From: Streptomyces sp. DT2A-34
GTDB taxonomy: Bacteria; Actinomycetota; Actinomycetes; Streptomycetales; Streptomycetaceae
Direction of reading: 5' to 3'
Assembly (NCBI RefSeq): GCF_030499515.1
Contig: NZ_JASTWJ010000001.1
Span: forward strand, 1-64,000
Length of the DNA: 64,000 nucleotides
The translations under genes and the position numbers were made by a program. This document shows positions 26,721-38,014 of the stretch, piece after piece (the first letter of the stretch is position 1; every line of letters begins with the position of its first letter). Under the pieces are notes generated by a model. That model was given only the letters and a program-made list of their open reading frames with translations, ran no database searches and was not told the DNA's origin.

Positions 26721-29700
26721 TCAGGTGCGCAGCTCCACGGAAGCAAGGGAGTCGAAGCCGAGGTCGCGGAATGAGCGCTCGGCGTCGATGTCGTCGGCAC
26801 CGCTGTATCCCAATACCTCGGCGGCGTGTGCGCGGACGAGCGTGGTGAGGGCGGTGTGGCGTCGGTCGGGGGGTAGGGAGCGGAGGCGGTACACATCGGG
26901 TTGCCTGGAGGTGTCGGTAGGTTTCGCGGTCGACGCTGAGCGGGTCTTTCGGCGCGGCAGGCCGGCGAATAGGTCGGGCCGGTGGTGCGTGTCCGCCGTG
27001 CAGCGGGTGACGGCCAGGTGGGGCCAGTCGAGGTCGAGGGCTGCGTCGAATGCGGCCAGAGCTTGGCGTGTGCTCAGAGGGGCTAGGCCGTGGCGGGTCA
27101 GGCGTGCGCGGGCGGTGTCGCTGAGTTGGGCGGTCAGGCCACTGGTCTCCTGCCACAGTCCCCAGGCGATGGAGATTGCGGGCAGGCCTTGGTGGCGCCG
27201 GTGATGGGCGAAGGCGTCGAGAAAGGTATTGGCCGCGGCGTAGTTGGCCTGCCCGGGGTTACCGAGTGTGCCGGCGAGGCTGGAGTAGAGGACGAAGGCC
27301 TGCAGGTCCGTGTCCGCGGTCAGGTCGTGGAGGTTGAGCGCCGCGTCGACCTTGGTGCGTAGGACCGTGTCCAAGCGCTTGGGGGTGAGGTCGGTCAGCA
27401 GGGCGTCGTCGAGTGTGCCGGCGGCGTGGATGACGGTGCCCAGCGGATGCTGGGCGGGGATGCGGGAAAGGACGTGTGCAAGTGCTGTGCGGTCAGCGGC
27501 GTCACAGGCAGCAAGAGTGACCGTGGCGCCGCGGGTTTGCAGGTCCTGGCGCAGGGCGGGGGCAGAGTCGGCGCGTTCGCCCTGGCGGCTGAGCAGGAGC
27601 AGATGACGCACCCCGTGGACGGTGACCAGGTGTCGGGCGAGCAGCGCGCCCAGAGTTCCGGTTCCGCCGGTGATGAGCACGGTCTTGTCGGGGGACAGTT
27701 CGACGGGCTGAGCCAGGACCATCTTTCCGGTGCTCCGGCCCTGTGCAAGATGGCGCAATGCCTGCCGGGTGTAGCGGACATTCCACCTTTGCGTCGGCAG
27801 GGGAGAGATGCCAGCGCCGTCGAGGGCCGACATGGCGTTGTTGTCGGTCGCCAAGGCACGCAGGTCGAGGTGGGTGTAGCTCACGCCCGGATGTTGTGCA
27901 GCGACGTCGTCGGGGTCACGGATGTCGGTCAGGCCGAGTTCGATGTAGCGGCCGCCCGGTCGCAGCAGCCGCAGTGAGGCGTCGACTGCTTCGCCGGCCA
28001 GGCTGCCGACGACGACGTCGAAGCCGGTGCCGTCGGTGGCCTGGCGCAGTTGAGTCTCGAATTCGAGGGTGCGGGAGTTGGCGACGCGCCCGGGAACGAT
28101 GCCCGCCGCGTGCAGCAGCGGGTGCTTTGCGGGGCTGGCGGTCGCGTAGATCTCGGCGCCACGTTCCCGGGCCAGTCGGAGGACGGCCATTCCCACACCG
28201 CCTGCTGCGGCATGGATCAATACCTTCTCTCCCGCGCGCACCCCGGCTTGCGCGATCAGGGCGTGGTAGGCGGTGGCGTACACGATCGGTAGTCCGGCTG
28301 CCTGTGCCAGCGTCGTGCCGTCGGGGACGCGGCGCAGGTGGCGGGGTTCGGCATCGATGTGCGAGGCGTATCCGCCGCCGGCGTCGGCTGATGTCAGGAC
28401 CGTGAGGACCCGGTCGCCGATCTGCCAGTCGGTGACCTGTGCGCCGACAGCGCTGATGGTGCCGGCGGCCTCGAAGCCGAGGGCGTTGCCTTCAATGAGG
28501 CCGACCGCGACCGCGGCGTCGCGGAAGTTGGCGCCTGTCGCGCTCACCCGTACCCGTGCCCGGTCGGCTGCGACCGGCTGTGCGAGATCCGGTGCCGGCA
28601 CGGCGCGGATATCTTCCAGGGTGTGGCGGGGGGAGGGGGTCAGCCTCCAGGCGGAACCGTCCATCGGCAGCGTGAGCGGCTCTGAGTCGTGGGCTGGCAC
28701 CAGGCGCAGTACCAGTGCCTGGGTGTTCCGTATGGCGACGCGTGGCCGCTGGGAGGCGACCACGGTAGCCAGGACCTCGCCGCTTACGGGTTCCATGTCG
28801 AGGTCTAGCAGTTGGATCTGGGCGGGGTGTTCGCTGGCCGCCGAGGCGGCCATGCCGACACACGCCGCCCCGGCCAGGTCCTGTACGGCTTCGGCGAAGG
28901 CGGTCGATTCGGCGTGGCGGGTCAGCACCAGGAGAGGCGTGGTTGTGAGCTGTCCCTGGCTGAGGAAGGTCTGCAGTTGACGTAGCAGCCACCTCAGCCG
29001 TTCACGGGTGGTCTGGCCGAGGGGGGAGGCCGTCTCCTCGCTGTGCGTGTGTGGTGTGAGGGGGCCGCGGCAGTCCAGAACGACGAATTCGGGTGGCGTG
29101 GCGGACAGCGAGGCGCATAGGGAGGCCATGTCCGTGAACGTCTGGCTCATCGGGAAGTCGTCGGCGGTGGTGACCGCTGCCCAACCGCCGGTGGATGTGG
29201 GGTTGGAGGCGGGTAGCTGCACGGGCTGCCATCGGGGACGGTAGATCACCTGGTCTGTGGCTGCCAGCAGAGACCGCAGCTGGCGCGGTGCGGTCTGCCG
29301 CAGGCGTAGGTCCTCCAGGCAGGCGATCGGCCTTCCGGTGTCGTCGGCTGCGTCCACGCGTACCCGGTCCAGGCCGGTGCGGGTCACGGTGGCGCGCAGT
29401 ACGCACGCGCCTTGGCCGGTGAGCTGCACGGCTGCTGCGGCATACGGCAGCAGGGTTTCCTCACCTGTGTGTTGCAGGATCAGTCCGTGCAGAGCCGCAT
29501 CGAGCAGTGCAGGGTGGATGAGGAACCCGCCGGTCTCCGTCGTCACTGGGAGGCGGACTTCGGCGTAAAGGGCTTGGTCATCGCGCCACATGGCTGCAAG
29601 ACGACGGAAGGTCGGCCCGTAGGCGTACCCCTTGTCCTGCAGGACGCGGTAGCAGGTGCTGACGTCCACTGGTGCCGCGCCAGGCGGGGGCCACGACGTG

Positions 29701-32700
29701 CCGGTGGCAGGGGTGGGGGCGGCTGCTGCGGTGGAGGTGGCCTCTGTCGTGGTGGCCTCCGCATGCCTAGTCCAGCTGCCGGTGCCGGCGTGGCTGCGGG
29801 AGGAGAGGGTTAGCCTGCAGCGCCCGTCGGCCGCCGGTGCGGTGCAGTGCACCTGGATGTCGACGGCGGTCTCGCCCAGGACCAGAGGGGCATGCAGGAC
29901 GGTGTCTTCCACCCGGTCGGCCTCGGCGCCGTCTTGAGCTGTCCAGGCGAGGAGCTCGATCATGCCGGTTGCCGGCAGCAGCGCGGTGCCGTGCACGGCG
30001 TGGTCGGCCAGCCACGGCTGATCGGTCAGCGACAATCGGCCGCTGGCGACCACGGAGCCGTCGGGCAGGTCCATGGCCGCCGTCAACCACGGATGCTCGG
30101 TGCTCCGCAGCCCGGAAGCGGCCAGATCGGGGGTAGCAGCGGCCGGGCGGGGCCAGAAGCGGCGGCGCTGGAAGCGGTAGGTGGGCAGGTCGACTTCGGC
30201 GGCACCGGGATGGAGTCGTCCCCAGTCCACCTCGATTCCCTGCGCGTGCGCGGTGGCCAGTGCGGCGGTGAAGTCGGCCAGGTCGCCCCGGTCACGATGG
30301 AGCGAGGCACCTACCCTGCCGTCCACACCGGCGTCGGCCAGGATCTCGTGCACAGGACCCGTGAGGACCGGATGTGGGGAGACTTCGAGGAAGTGCCGGT
30401 AGCCCATAGCCAGGCTCGTATAGATAGCGGAGTCGAATAGTACGGGCAGTCGCAGGTTGCGGTACCAGTAGGCGGCATCCAGCTCACCCGTGCCCACGCT
30501 CACACCTGTCGTGGCGGAAATCATCGGAACGGCTGGTTCCACCGAGGTGACCCCGTCCAGCTCCGCCAGGATGCGTTCGCGCACCGCTTCCACCTGGCGG
30601 CTGTGGGAGGCGTAGTCCACCGCTAGGACCCTGGCCAGCACCTGCTGTCGCGCACAGTGGTCCACCAGCTCGCGCACAGCGGCCGGGTCCCCGGCCACCG
30701 CGACCGCCGCCGGTCCGTTGTCGACCGCGATCTCCAGGTGTTGCTCCCATGGCTCCATCAGACGCCGGGCCCGGCCAATCGGAACGCCCAGTGACGCCAT
30801 CGCCCCCAGGCCGCTCAACTCGCGCAGCACCGCGCCACGCCGCGCCACGACCTTGGCGGCGTCCTCGAGTGAGAGGGCGCCCGCGACGCAGGCGGCGGCG
30901 ATCTCGCCCTGGCTGTGGCCGATGACCGCGGCGGGGCGCACACCGTGTGCCTGCCACAGTTCCGCCAAGGCCACGTAGACGGCGAACAGTGCCGACTGGA
31001 CTACCTCCGCCCGCTCCAGTCGTGGCGCTCCCCCTCGAGCGCGCACCACATCGGTGACGTCGAAGTCAGTCCAAGGGCGCAGTGCACGAGCACATCGGTT
31101 GAAGGCCTTGGCGAACACGGTGGACTCCTGCAACAGCCGGGCGCCCATGCCCACCCACTGCGCTCCCTGACCGGGGAAGACGAACACCGGCCCCGGGCCG
31201 GGCAGCGCCCGGCTGCGGGTCACGTTCGCAGGCAGCCGGTCCGTGGTGCTCTCACCGTCTCGCCGCGCCACCAAGGCGTCCAGCCCGGCCAGCAGCTCCG
31301 CCGAGTCCGAGCCGGTTACCACGGCTCGCTGGTCCATGCGGCTGCGCGTGGTGGGCAGCGACCACCCCACATCGGCAGCGTCCGCCCGCCCTTGGCGAAC
31401 GTCCACGGCCAGAGCTGCGGCCTGGGCACGCAAGGACTCTGGAGTGTCGGCATACACCGGCCACAGGAGAATGCCCGCAGTGGGCCCGCTCCTTCGCCGT
31501 GTGGGTGTGGCGGGCGCTTCCTCGACAAGGACGTGGGCGTTGGTGCCCCCGATGCCATACGAGAGCACACCGGCTCGCCGCGGGGTCTCGCCCCGGGGCC
31601 AGGGCCGACCCTGCTGCAGCAGGCGCATCCCAGCGGACCAGTCCACCGAGGCAAGGGGACGCTCGATGTGCAGAGTGGGCGGCATCCGCTCATGGCGCAA
31701 CGCCAGCACAGTCTTGATCAGTCCAGTGAGTCCGGCAGCCGCCTGGGTATGGCCGATGTTCGACTTGGCTGAGCCGACCCAAACCGGTGCTTCGGCGCGA
31801 TGCCGTTCGCCGTAGACGGCGTGCAGAGACGCCGCCTCAATGGGGTCACCGACCACCGTTCCGGTGCCGTGCGCCTCGATCAGATCGACCTCTTCCGGCA
31901 GCAGCCCCGCGTCCTCAAGCGCGGCCTGCATGACCGCTTGCTGCGCCAAACCATTGGGCACGCTGAGCGCTTGGCTCGCGCCGTCCTCGTTGACCGCGCT
32001 GCCGCGCAGCACTGCCAGCACGCGCCTTCCCTCGGCGAGGGCCCTGGCCAGCGGCATCAGCAGCACTGCCGCCACGCCTTCGGCGGCGCCGAAGCCCCGA
32101 GCATCCGCGGAGAAAGCGCGGCTTACCCCATCTTCTGCCGGTGCCCCCAGCCGGGAGAGGTAGAGCAGCACGTTCGGGTCGGCCATCACGCACACCCCGG
32201 CCGCAAGCGCCATCTCGCACTCGCCGGCGCGTAGCGCCCGCATCGCCAGATGGGTCGCCACCAGCGATGAGGAGCACGCAGTGTCGAGCGCCATCGCCGG
32301 ACCGTGCAGACCCAGCACGTAGGAGATGCGGCCCGCCGCGACACTGAGCGCTCCGCCTGTGGCCAGATACTTCTCCGCGCCGGACAGGTCCATCGTGTGG
32401 CGGCAGGTCGCGTAACCGCTCTCGGCGATGCCGACATACACCCCGGTGCGCGAGCCGTGCAGTGACCGCGGGGCGACCCGGGCGTCCTCGATCGCGGACC
32501 AACAGCTTTCCAACAGCAGCCGCTGCTGTGGATCCATGGCTAGGGCCTCCCGCGGCCCGATGCCGAAGAACGCCGCATCGAAATCACCGACGTCGCTCAG
32601 AAAGCCACCACGCTGCACATATGTGGTGCCCTCCAGCGAGGAGTCAGGGTGATAGAGACGGCTGGGGTTCCAGCCCCGATCCTGCGGCAGCTCGCAGGAG

Positions 32701-32864
32701 AAGCTGCGTCCTTCCGCCAGCATGGCCCAGTAGTCCGAAGGCGAGTCCAGTCCCCCTGGAAGTCTGCAGGACATGCCCACGATCGCCACCGGGTCAGCTG
32801 GGTATGTCCGCTCCGTCAAGACGGTCCCTTCGCATGCTGGTGCGCGCCCTAGCAGTGGGCCCAT
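26721..32864 (-). pseudogene. Type I modular PKS, one KS-AT-DH-ER-KR-ACP module, truncated in the ACP
   Basis: 2047 residues; the ATG at 32864 has GGAGG six bases upstream. KS (about 24-450): C197 in DTACSSS, H332 in EAHGTGT, H372 in SNIGHT; it is a true condensing KS, not KSQ. AT (about 558-900): S651 in GHSQGE, and YASH at 751-754, the methylmalonyl-CoA-type motif. DH: HAVHGTALLP with H955 and a later LLDAALH Asp. ER: NADPH loop HAAAGGVGMAVLRLA. KR: GGTGTLGALLARHL, YSSLAG and QANYAAANTFLDA, with TLDD (B-type). ACP: GFDSLASVELRT with Ser 2039, then an immediate TGA supplied by the IS3 tip. The ACP lacks helices III-IV and anything beyond, so the line is broken. There is no N-terminal docking coiled coil. 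Confidence 0.9.
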
Positions 32865-32875
32865 ACGCATCCTCC

Positions 32876-33900
32876 GATGCAGGGGCGCGTCAGGTGCACC
32901 GCCGACCGGAAGAGCGCTCGCTTGGCTGCAGTTGAGTCGCGTAGTTGGTGGGTGAGCGTTGTTTCAGCCAGCACAGAAGCGTTTGAGGCAGCTGTGCAGG
33001 GCAGGGCCGTGGGATAGGGCAGGCCCGAGCCTCTGAGGTGTGTCTGCGGAGAAGGCGGCGTCGCGGGATGGGCGTTCGTCACGTCCTGAGAGAAGAGGAC
33101 CGTCTGGTATGTGACCGGCATTCCTGCCCAAGCAGTGTGTTGTTTGGACAGCCGCCGAACTGGCTGGGCTCGCCACACCGGCGGACCGCAGGCGGTTCGG
33201 GTTACCGGTACGGCCACTGGCTGCGCCTCGTCCGTCGACCACGTGCTCCCCCCGTGGGTCTCCTGGCGTCCCGTCGAGCGGCCGGAACGGCTCACTGGTG
33301 CCAGCGTATGCAGCTACCACCAGCCGCACAGTCCCTCACACGAGGGATGCATCTGCCAGGGCGAACCGTGCGCTGGCTTCGCTACCAGCGGCAGCGTTCA
33401 TCCCTCAGCGCGGCCGCCGGTAGGCGACCGTGCCGCGCGATGCATCCTGAATCCCCTGTCGGCGACTTCCGGCCTTGCCTGCGCCAGCGGGGAGGAAGCA
33501 ACCCCCTGGTCGAGCCCTCCCACGCCCGACGGGTCACGGGTACTGCTCGTCCGGAGGCGGCGCGTACGCAGGGCCGGCGGGCAGGCCGGCCGTGAAACGG
33601 CCCTCGCAGCCCGGCGCCGCCCTAAAGCGATGCGGCCCGGCAATGACGACAGCCGCCTGCAACAGTCTGGCCACCCTTCGATAGGCCGGGCACCCGCGCG
33701 CTCTCGCGGCTTGCAAAATCCGCTACCTGAGGCTGAGACGCGCGGCGGCGCCGTACAGCAACGGCCCGACTGGTCAGTGCCCGGCGGCGTAGTACGACAT
33801 CCCGGTCCTTTGCGCGCGCCGGGCCCCGCGTGCGACGGCACGAGACGACGACCCCAGTGCCAGGAGAGGCTAGCCTCCTCGGCGAACGATGGCAGGGCGC
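32876..33900. other. One-kilobase gap upstream of the PKS
   Basis: All open frames here lack codon bias, starts with ribosome-binding sites and recognisable domains. The GGAGG at 32871-32875 belongs to the PKS gene, and its promoter probably lies in this gap. I see no regulator gene. Confidence 0.45.
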
Positions 33901-33924
33901 TAGGGTCTGTTGGGAAAGTGCTGG

Positions 33925-34326
33925 TCACAGCCACTCGTTGAGGACTGCGACCAGCACGGTCGCCTCGTAGCGGACGGCGAGCTTGTCGTACCTCGTGGCC
34001 ACGGCCCGGTGGCGCTTGAGACGGTTGATCCCGCATTCGACTGCGTGGCGTTCGCGGTAGTCGGTCTTGTCGAACTTCGGCGGCCGGCCGCCTCGGGAGC
34101 CGAGTTTCTGACGGTTGCGGACCCGGTCCGCGGGGACCGGGATGGTCGCCTTGATGCCGCGTCTGCGCAGGTAGGCACGGTTGCGGCGGGAGTCGTACGC
34201 CTTGTCGGCCCGCACTCGGTCCGGCCGCCTGCGGGGCCGGCCTGGCCCGAGGCGGGGCACCCGGATCGCCTCCAGGACCGGCTCGAACTGCGGCGAGTCA
34301 CCCCGCTGACTGGCACTGATCAGCAC
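33925..34326 (-). CDS. IS5-family transposase, C-terminal frame
   Basis: [40 protein letters not shown] (second Asp) and [20 protein letters not shown] (Glu). Coding homology starts upstream of the nominal ATG, at [15 protein letters not shown] (about 34395), so the protein is made by frameshift from 34374-34799. Confidence 0.75.
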   Translation of the reverse strand: MLISASQRGDSPQFEPVLEAIRVPRLGPGRPRRRPDRVRADKAYDSRRNRAYLRRRGIKATIPVPADRVRNRQKLGSRGGRPPKFDKTDYRERHAVECGINRLKRHRAVATRYDKLAVRYEATVLVAVLNEWL

Positions 34327-34373
34327 AGACAGCGGCTTCTGCCCCTGCTCGACGGCGATATGGATCTTGGTGG

Positions 34374-34799
34374 TCAGTCCGCCCCGGGAGCGTCCGAGAC
34401 CGTGGTCGGCCGGCTCGACGGCGAGGCCGCCGGGCGGCTCCTTTTGCAGGTCCCCCTTTTCGACGCCCCGGCGGCGTGCTGGTGGGCCCGGCAGACGGTG
34501 GAGTCGACGTTCACGTCCCAGGTGATCAGGCCCTTCGCGTCCGCCTCGGCCTGGAGCCGGGTGACGATCTGCGCCCAGGTGCCATCCCGCTGCCAGCGCC
34601 GGAACAGGTCGTAGACCCGGTCCCAGGGCCCGTAGCGTTCCGGCACATCACGCCACGGAGCACCGGTCCGGGCCCGCCACCGTATGCCGTCTATCAGCTG
34701 CCGCCGTGTCCACACCGGCGGACGGCCCGGCTTGATGCCCTGCGGCAACAACGGCTCCAGCCGGGCCCACTGGCCGTTCGTCAGATCACCACGCCCCAT
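34374..34799 (-). CDS. IS5-family transposase, N-terminal frame
   Basis: DUF4096-like start ([20 protein letters not shown]), [17 protein letters not shown], and the first Asp region [20 protein letters not shown]. The natural continuation ([20 protein letters not shown]) is in the -1 frame; the slip site AAAAGGGGG is at about 34455, the same sequence as in IS5 copy A. Confidence 0.75.
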   Translation of the reverse strand: MGRGDLTNGQWARLEPLLPQGIKPGRPPVWTRRQLIDGIRWRARTGAPWRDVPERYGPWDRVYDLFRRWQRDGTWAQIVTRLQAEADAKGLITWDVNVDSTVCRAHQHAAGASKRGTCKRSRPAASPSSRPTTVSDAPGAD

Positions 34800-34965
34800 A
34801 GAGCGAAATCATCCACGACCAAGATCCACTTTCGCAACAGACCCTAGACCTTGCGACGTTCAGCGAGCTGATCACCAGCACGGTCGTCGCCACCCAAGGC
34901 GCTCGGCACGGAGGTTCTGGAGGCCGGCTGGCAGCTCCGAGTGGGAAGGTCGCGGCGAGCCAGAG

Positions 34966-35769
34966 TTACGGGCTTCCCTCCGAGGGGCGTGCTGAAGGAG
35001 GGCTGTGAAGGGCGGCGTCGAGGTCGAGTGCGAGACTGCGCGCGACTTGGGGCCAGTGGGTGGTGAGGTAGAAATGCTCGCCTGGGTAGATTCTCTTCCG
35101 CACCTCAGCATTGCTCAGTTCGCTCCACGCGCTGAGCGCTTCTGGCCAGATCACGGGGTCTTCCCGCCCCCCGAATACGCTGACAGGACATTCGAGTGGG
35201 AGCAGGCCCTCAGGGCGATACGTGCGGTAGACGGCCGCCTCTCCGCTGAACAGACCTCTGAAGCCGGCTTGACGATAGACCGGGTCGCGGGCGACTTCGC
35301 GGGTCAACGGCATCAGGTGAGTCAGCGGCTTGTGTTTCATCCTGGTCAGTAGCTGCTGCCACTGGTGGGGCGGAGGGGTGGATGAGACACCGAGTAGCAC
35401 TGGTTGCTCGACAGCCTGTGTCTGGAGCTGTCGTGTCATCTCGTATGCGACAAGTCCGCCGCCGCAGTGGCCGAAGACGGCGGACGGCTTCCCCATGGCG
35501 TCCTTTGTGAGCATTTCCAACAGGGAGTGCGCCAAGGCAGGGAGACTGCGCGGTGAAGGGCCCTCGTTGCGGCGGCCATAGCCGGGCAACTCGACAGGCA
35601 CCGTCTCCACCCACGGCGGAAGCTGACGCGCCAGCGGCAAGTAGAAGTCAGCCGATCCACCCAGGAATGGCAGGCAGTACAGGCGGACCTTGGCCTCAGG
35701 CCGGCGGACGGCGGCCGCTGTCCAAGCCGATTTGACAGCCAGTGCGCTCAGCGCCTGTCGCTGGTTCAT
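34966..35769 (-). CDS. Type II thioesterase with Cys nucleophile
   Basis: 267 residues; AGGAGG six bases before ATG. Alpha/beta-hydrolase TEII of polyketide clusters: LYCLPFLGGSADFYLPLARQ, VELPGYGRRNEGP, the nucleophile elbow VFGHCGGGLVAYE, D204 in GGREDPVI and H232 in PGEHFYL. The nucleophile is C102, where most family members have Ser; the rest of the triad is normal. Its job would be removal of stalled acyl groups from the PKS carrier domain. Read in the same direction as the PKS and separated from it only by an IS5 element and a gap, so it probably belonged to the same cluster. Confidence 0.85.
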   Translation of the reverse strand: MNQRQALSALAVKSAWTAAAVRRPEAKVRLYCLPFLGGSADFYLPLARQLPPWVETVPVELPGYGRRNEGPSPRSLPALAHSLLEMLTKDAMGKPSAVFGHCGGGLVAYEMTRQLQTQAVEQPVLLGVSSTPPPHQWQQLLTRMKHKPLTHLMPLTREVARDPVYRQAGFRGLFSGEAAVYRTYRPEGLLPLECPVSVFGGREDPVIWPEALSAWSELSNAEVRKRIYPGEHFYLTTHWPQVARSLALDLDAALHSPPSARPSEGSP

Positions 35770-35849
35770 GAGCGCCTCCTAGCGGGCAGGGCAGTGCCGC
35801 TCAGCGCGGGCATGCTGTCCGGTGCGGCGATGCAGCTGGTGCGACGGCA

Positions 35850-36083
35850 CCCTGCGCCGACCAAGGCGCTGGTTAAGTCGAGGAAGGGTGGGAAAGATTG
35901 TGCGGACTTGGGAAGATCCCGCAAGGTGGGACCGGTAGACAGTTTGCACAGTATGCCGTTGACAACCTGGCGGCGATTGGGGCCGGGCTGGCCCCTCCTC
36001 GGCGGGGCCAGCAACGGCCCGATACCCGACCACGCTTCGTTAGTCAGCTCATGACGACGCACCACGAACAGACCAACGCGCAA
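35850..36083 (-). pseudogene. IS5-family transposase, N-terminal fragment
   Basis: RHELTNEAWSGIGPLLAPPR, GQPGPNRRQVVNGILCKLST and LRDLPKSAQ match the start of IS5-type transposases (ITDEAW...WRDLPERYG), with loss of the Trp in WRDLP. Nothing catalytic remains. Confidence 0.55.
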
Positions 36084-36197
36084 ACTACTTTGCAGACACG
36101 ACCTAACTTGACTCTGTCGGGGATCTTGGAATTTCCCGGTGCGGCTGCATGATCAGCGGGCATGCTCGGGACTGTTTCGAAGACCGATGCAGTTGTC

Positions 36198-36390
36198 GAG
36201 GTGTCCGTTGTCGCTCCGTCCCCGTTCCGGCGAGCAAGTCCCGTCTCTGACCGCGCAGATCGCGCGGGCGAGCAACCCGGGCGGGACGACGGCGATGTGG
36301 GTGAGAAACCGGCTGGACGGACTGTGGTGCGACGAGGACTTCGCCGACTGGTACCCGCGTGACGGACGTCCGGTGCCCGCTCGTACCTGC
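36198..36390 (+). pseudogene. IS1182-type transposase, N-terminal fragment
   Basis: LSLRPRSGEQVPSLTAQIAR, ASNPGGTTAMWVRNRLDGLW and DEDFADWYPRDGRP are the conserved beginning of IS1182-type transposases. The homology stops near 36390, where a Hint-like fragment on the other strand begins. Confidence 0.55.
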
Positions 36391-36429
36391 TCGACTCCCG
36401 GGACGGCTTCCCGTCGGTGCCGGGCGATC

Positions 36430-36721
36430 CACCACCGGCGCCGTTCGGCTTGGGCGGTCGGAGCTTACGCACGCGGGTGAGCCACACCTGGCCTGCTGCT
36501 GTCTGGATCACTCGCTTCTGGCGACCGCGGTGCAGGGTGACAGCCCAAAGCGGTTGAGTGCCGCCCGAACGTACCTCGACCGGTTGGAAAGAGCCATGGC
36601 CATGGATGCCATAGGGCGTCAGTTTCGGGACGAGGATGTCGCATCTGCCGCCTGCCAGTTCGGCGATGGGGAGAAGGCCGGATCGGGTGACCACTTCTGT
36701 GGCGCCTGCCAGCAGGGTCAT
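36430..36721 (-). pseudogene. Intein/Hint-domain-like fragment
   Basis: LLAGATEVVTRSGLLPIAEL, ILVPKLTPYGIHGHGSFQPV and VIQTAAGQVWLTR follow the block A to block B order of Hint/intein domains. Two degenerate points are seen: the splicing Cys/Ser normally just before the G-x-TEVVT motif is replaced (LLAGATEV), and the block B T-x-x-H His is Gln (TAAGQ). The C-terminal splice block is absent. Host protein unknown. Low-to-moderate confidence. Confidence 0.45.
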
Positions 36722-36739
36722 AGAACCAACCCCCGCGAA

Positions 36740-37139
36740 TCAGTCGTTCCCATACTCAGGCTCTTGACCGACGTATTCGTCCACGTCGCCGTCGACAGCG
36801 AATTCGGTGTCCAGTCCCGCCTGACTGATCAAGTCGTAACTATTCAGGACTAGCTGGCAGCCGGGACAGCTGAAGTAGTCAGCACCGATCGTCAGTGTCA
36901 CCGAGACGTCGTCCAGGTAGTGGCTGTCGTACTCTTCCTCCGACCCGTAGCCGGCGGTGGATGGGTAGTTGATCTCGACATTGACTACTTCGTCACCTTC
37001 GAGGAGTCCACCAGACTCACAGGAAGGGCAGGTCACGGTCTCGCTGTGAGACATCGTGGCTGACAGGTACTGCCCAGTCTTCCACTCTGCAGCGACCTTC
37101 GCGGGGAGAGTCCCATCAAGCCACTGCTGTCGACGCTGC
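36740..37139 (-). pseudogene. Zinc-ribbon protein, 5' end cut by an IS5-type element
   Basis: The C-terminal part has CPSCESGG and FSCPGCQLVL knuckles separated by an acidic region (GYGSEEEYDSHYLDDVSVTL), and an acidic tail. Sequence before the ATG at 37054 (QRRQQWLDGTLPAKVAAEWK) still looks coding and runs without a stop into IS5 copy B at 37143, so the gene lost its 5' end to the insertion; alternatively translation starts at 37054 and gives a 104-residue protein. Function unknown. Confidence 0.45.
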
Positions 37140-37142
37140 TTA

Positions 37143-37986
37143 GACGTCGTCTCATTTGGCGATTCTGCGGTAGCAGATGAGGCTGCAGGCGATGGCGGTG
37201 AAGGCCAGGAAGTGCTCGGCCTTGCGTTCGTAGCGGCGGTGCAGGCGGCGGCAGCCGGCCAGGACATCGTGCGCTCGATGGTCCAGCGGTACCGGCCGAG
37301 CCGGGTGGAGGACTCGATGCCCTTGCGGCGATGCGGTGCCGGATGCCGCGCTTGCGTAGCCATCGGCGCAGGTGGTCGTAGTCGTAGCCCTTGTCCGCGT
37401 GCAGCTTGGCGGGCCGTCGTCTGCGCGGGCCGCGGCGGGAGCAGATCGGCGGGATGCCGCGCACGAGCGGCTCGAGTGCCTGGCTGTCGTGCAGGTTAGC
37501 GCCAGAGATGCCGATGGAGAGGGGTAAACCGGTCCGCTCGGTGATCAAGTGGATCTTCGAGCCCTTCTTGCCCCGGTCCACAGGATTCGGACCTGTCAGC
37601 TCCCCCTTTCAGGGCCCGCATGTTCACCGAGTCGATCGCACAGCGCGACCAGTCCAACTCGCCGCGCGAACCCAGCTCGTCGAGGATGACGCGGTGCAGC
37701 TTCGCCCAGACCCGCGCGGCACTCCACTCGGCGAAGTGCCGGTGCGCGGTCGGCCCCGACGGACCGAAGACCGGCGGCAACTGCCGCCAGGTGCAGCCCG
37801 TCGTGGCTACGAAGATGATCGCGGCCAGCACCTCGCGGTCCCGTACCGACGCCGACCGCCGCCCTGCGGCCGCGATGGAGCAGGTGGGACCACCCGCTGG
37901 AACAGCTCCCACAATTCGTCCGGCACCATGCGCTCAACCATCACCACACAATGCAGAATACCCAGCACTCCAAATGAGACGACATC
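37143..37986 (-). mobile_element. IS5-type insertion sequence, copy B (defective)
   Basis: 844 bp with ends GACGTCGTCTCATTTGG and CCAAATGAGACGACATC, flanked by TTA on both sides (37140-37142 and 37987-37989). Related to copy A at 8426-9283, with the same start (ELWELFQRVVPP) and the same LHADKGYDYDHLR block. Here the transposase is broken: one frameshift lies after the N-terminal GGGRR region (about 37855) and another after RHRIA (about 37330). It abuts the IS701 element at 37991. Confidence 0.75.
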
Positions 37987-38014
37987 TTAGTACTCCAGCT
38001 GTAGATCGTGATCT

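Larger units (their letters stand above)
25421..26723 (-). mobile_element. IS3-family insertion sequence (cuts the PKS gene)
   Basis: 1303 bp from TG at 25421 to CA at 26723, with related ends (TGTCAATCCCCGGGTTTCGT on the left; TGACCTTCCCCTCGTAGCGT reading inward on the right). It contains orfA and orfB in the overlapping arrangement of the family. No matching target duplication is visible (ACC on the left, GGT on the right), so one flank was probably rearranged after insertion. The right tip lies inside the acyl-carrier domain of the PKS and provides its stop codon. Confidence 0.75.
33901..34846 (-). mobile_element. IS5-family insertion sequence (IS427-like ends)
   Basis: About 945 bp. The ends match as inverted repeats: CTAGGGTCTGTTG on the left (33900) and CAACAGACCCTAG on the right (to 34847), with TA/CTAG at both tips as target. 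It carries two transposase frames. It sits between the PKS and thioesterase genes. Confidence 0.75.

Noticed and set aside
33000..33900. Several 140-280-codon frames upstream of the PKS
   Set aside because: No domain, no ribosome-binding sites, composition like random high-GC sequence.
36740..37363. 207-codon frame joining IS5 copy B and a zinc-ribbon protein
   Set aside because: A chance fusion across the IS boundary at 37143; treated as two separate items.
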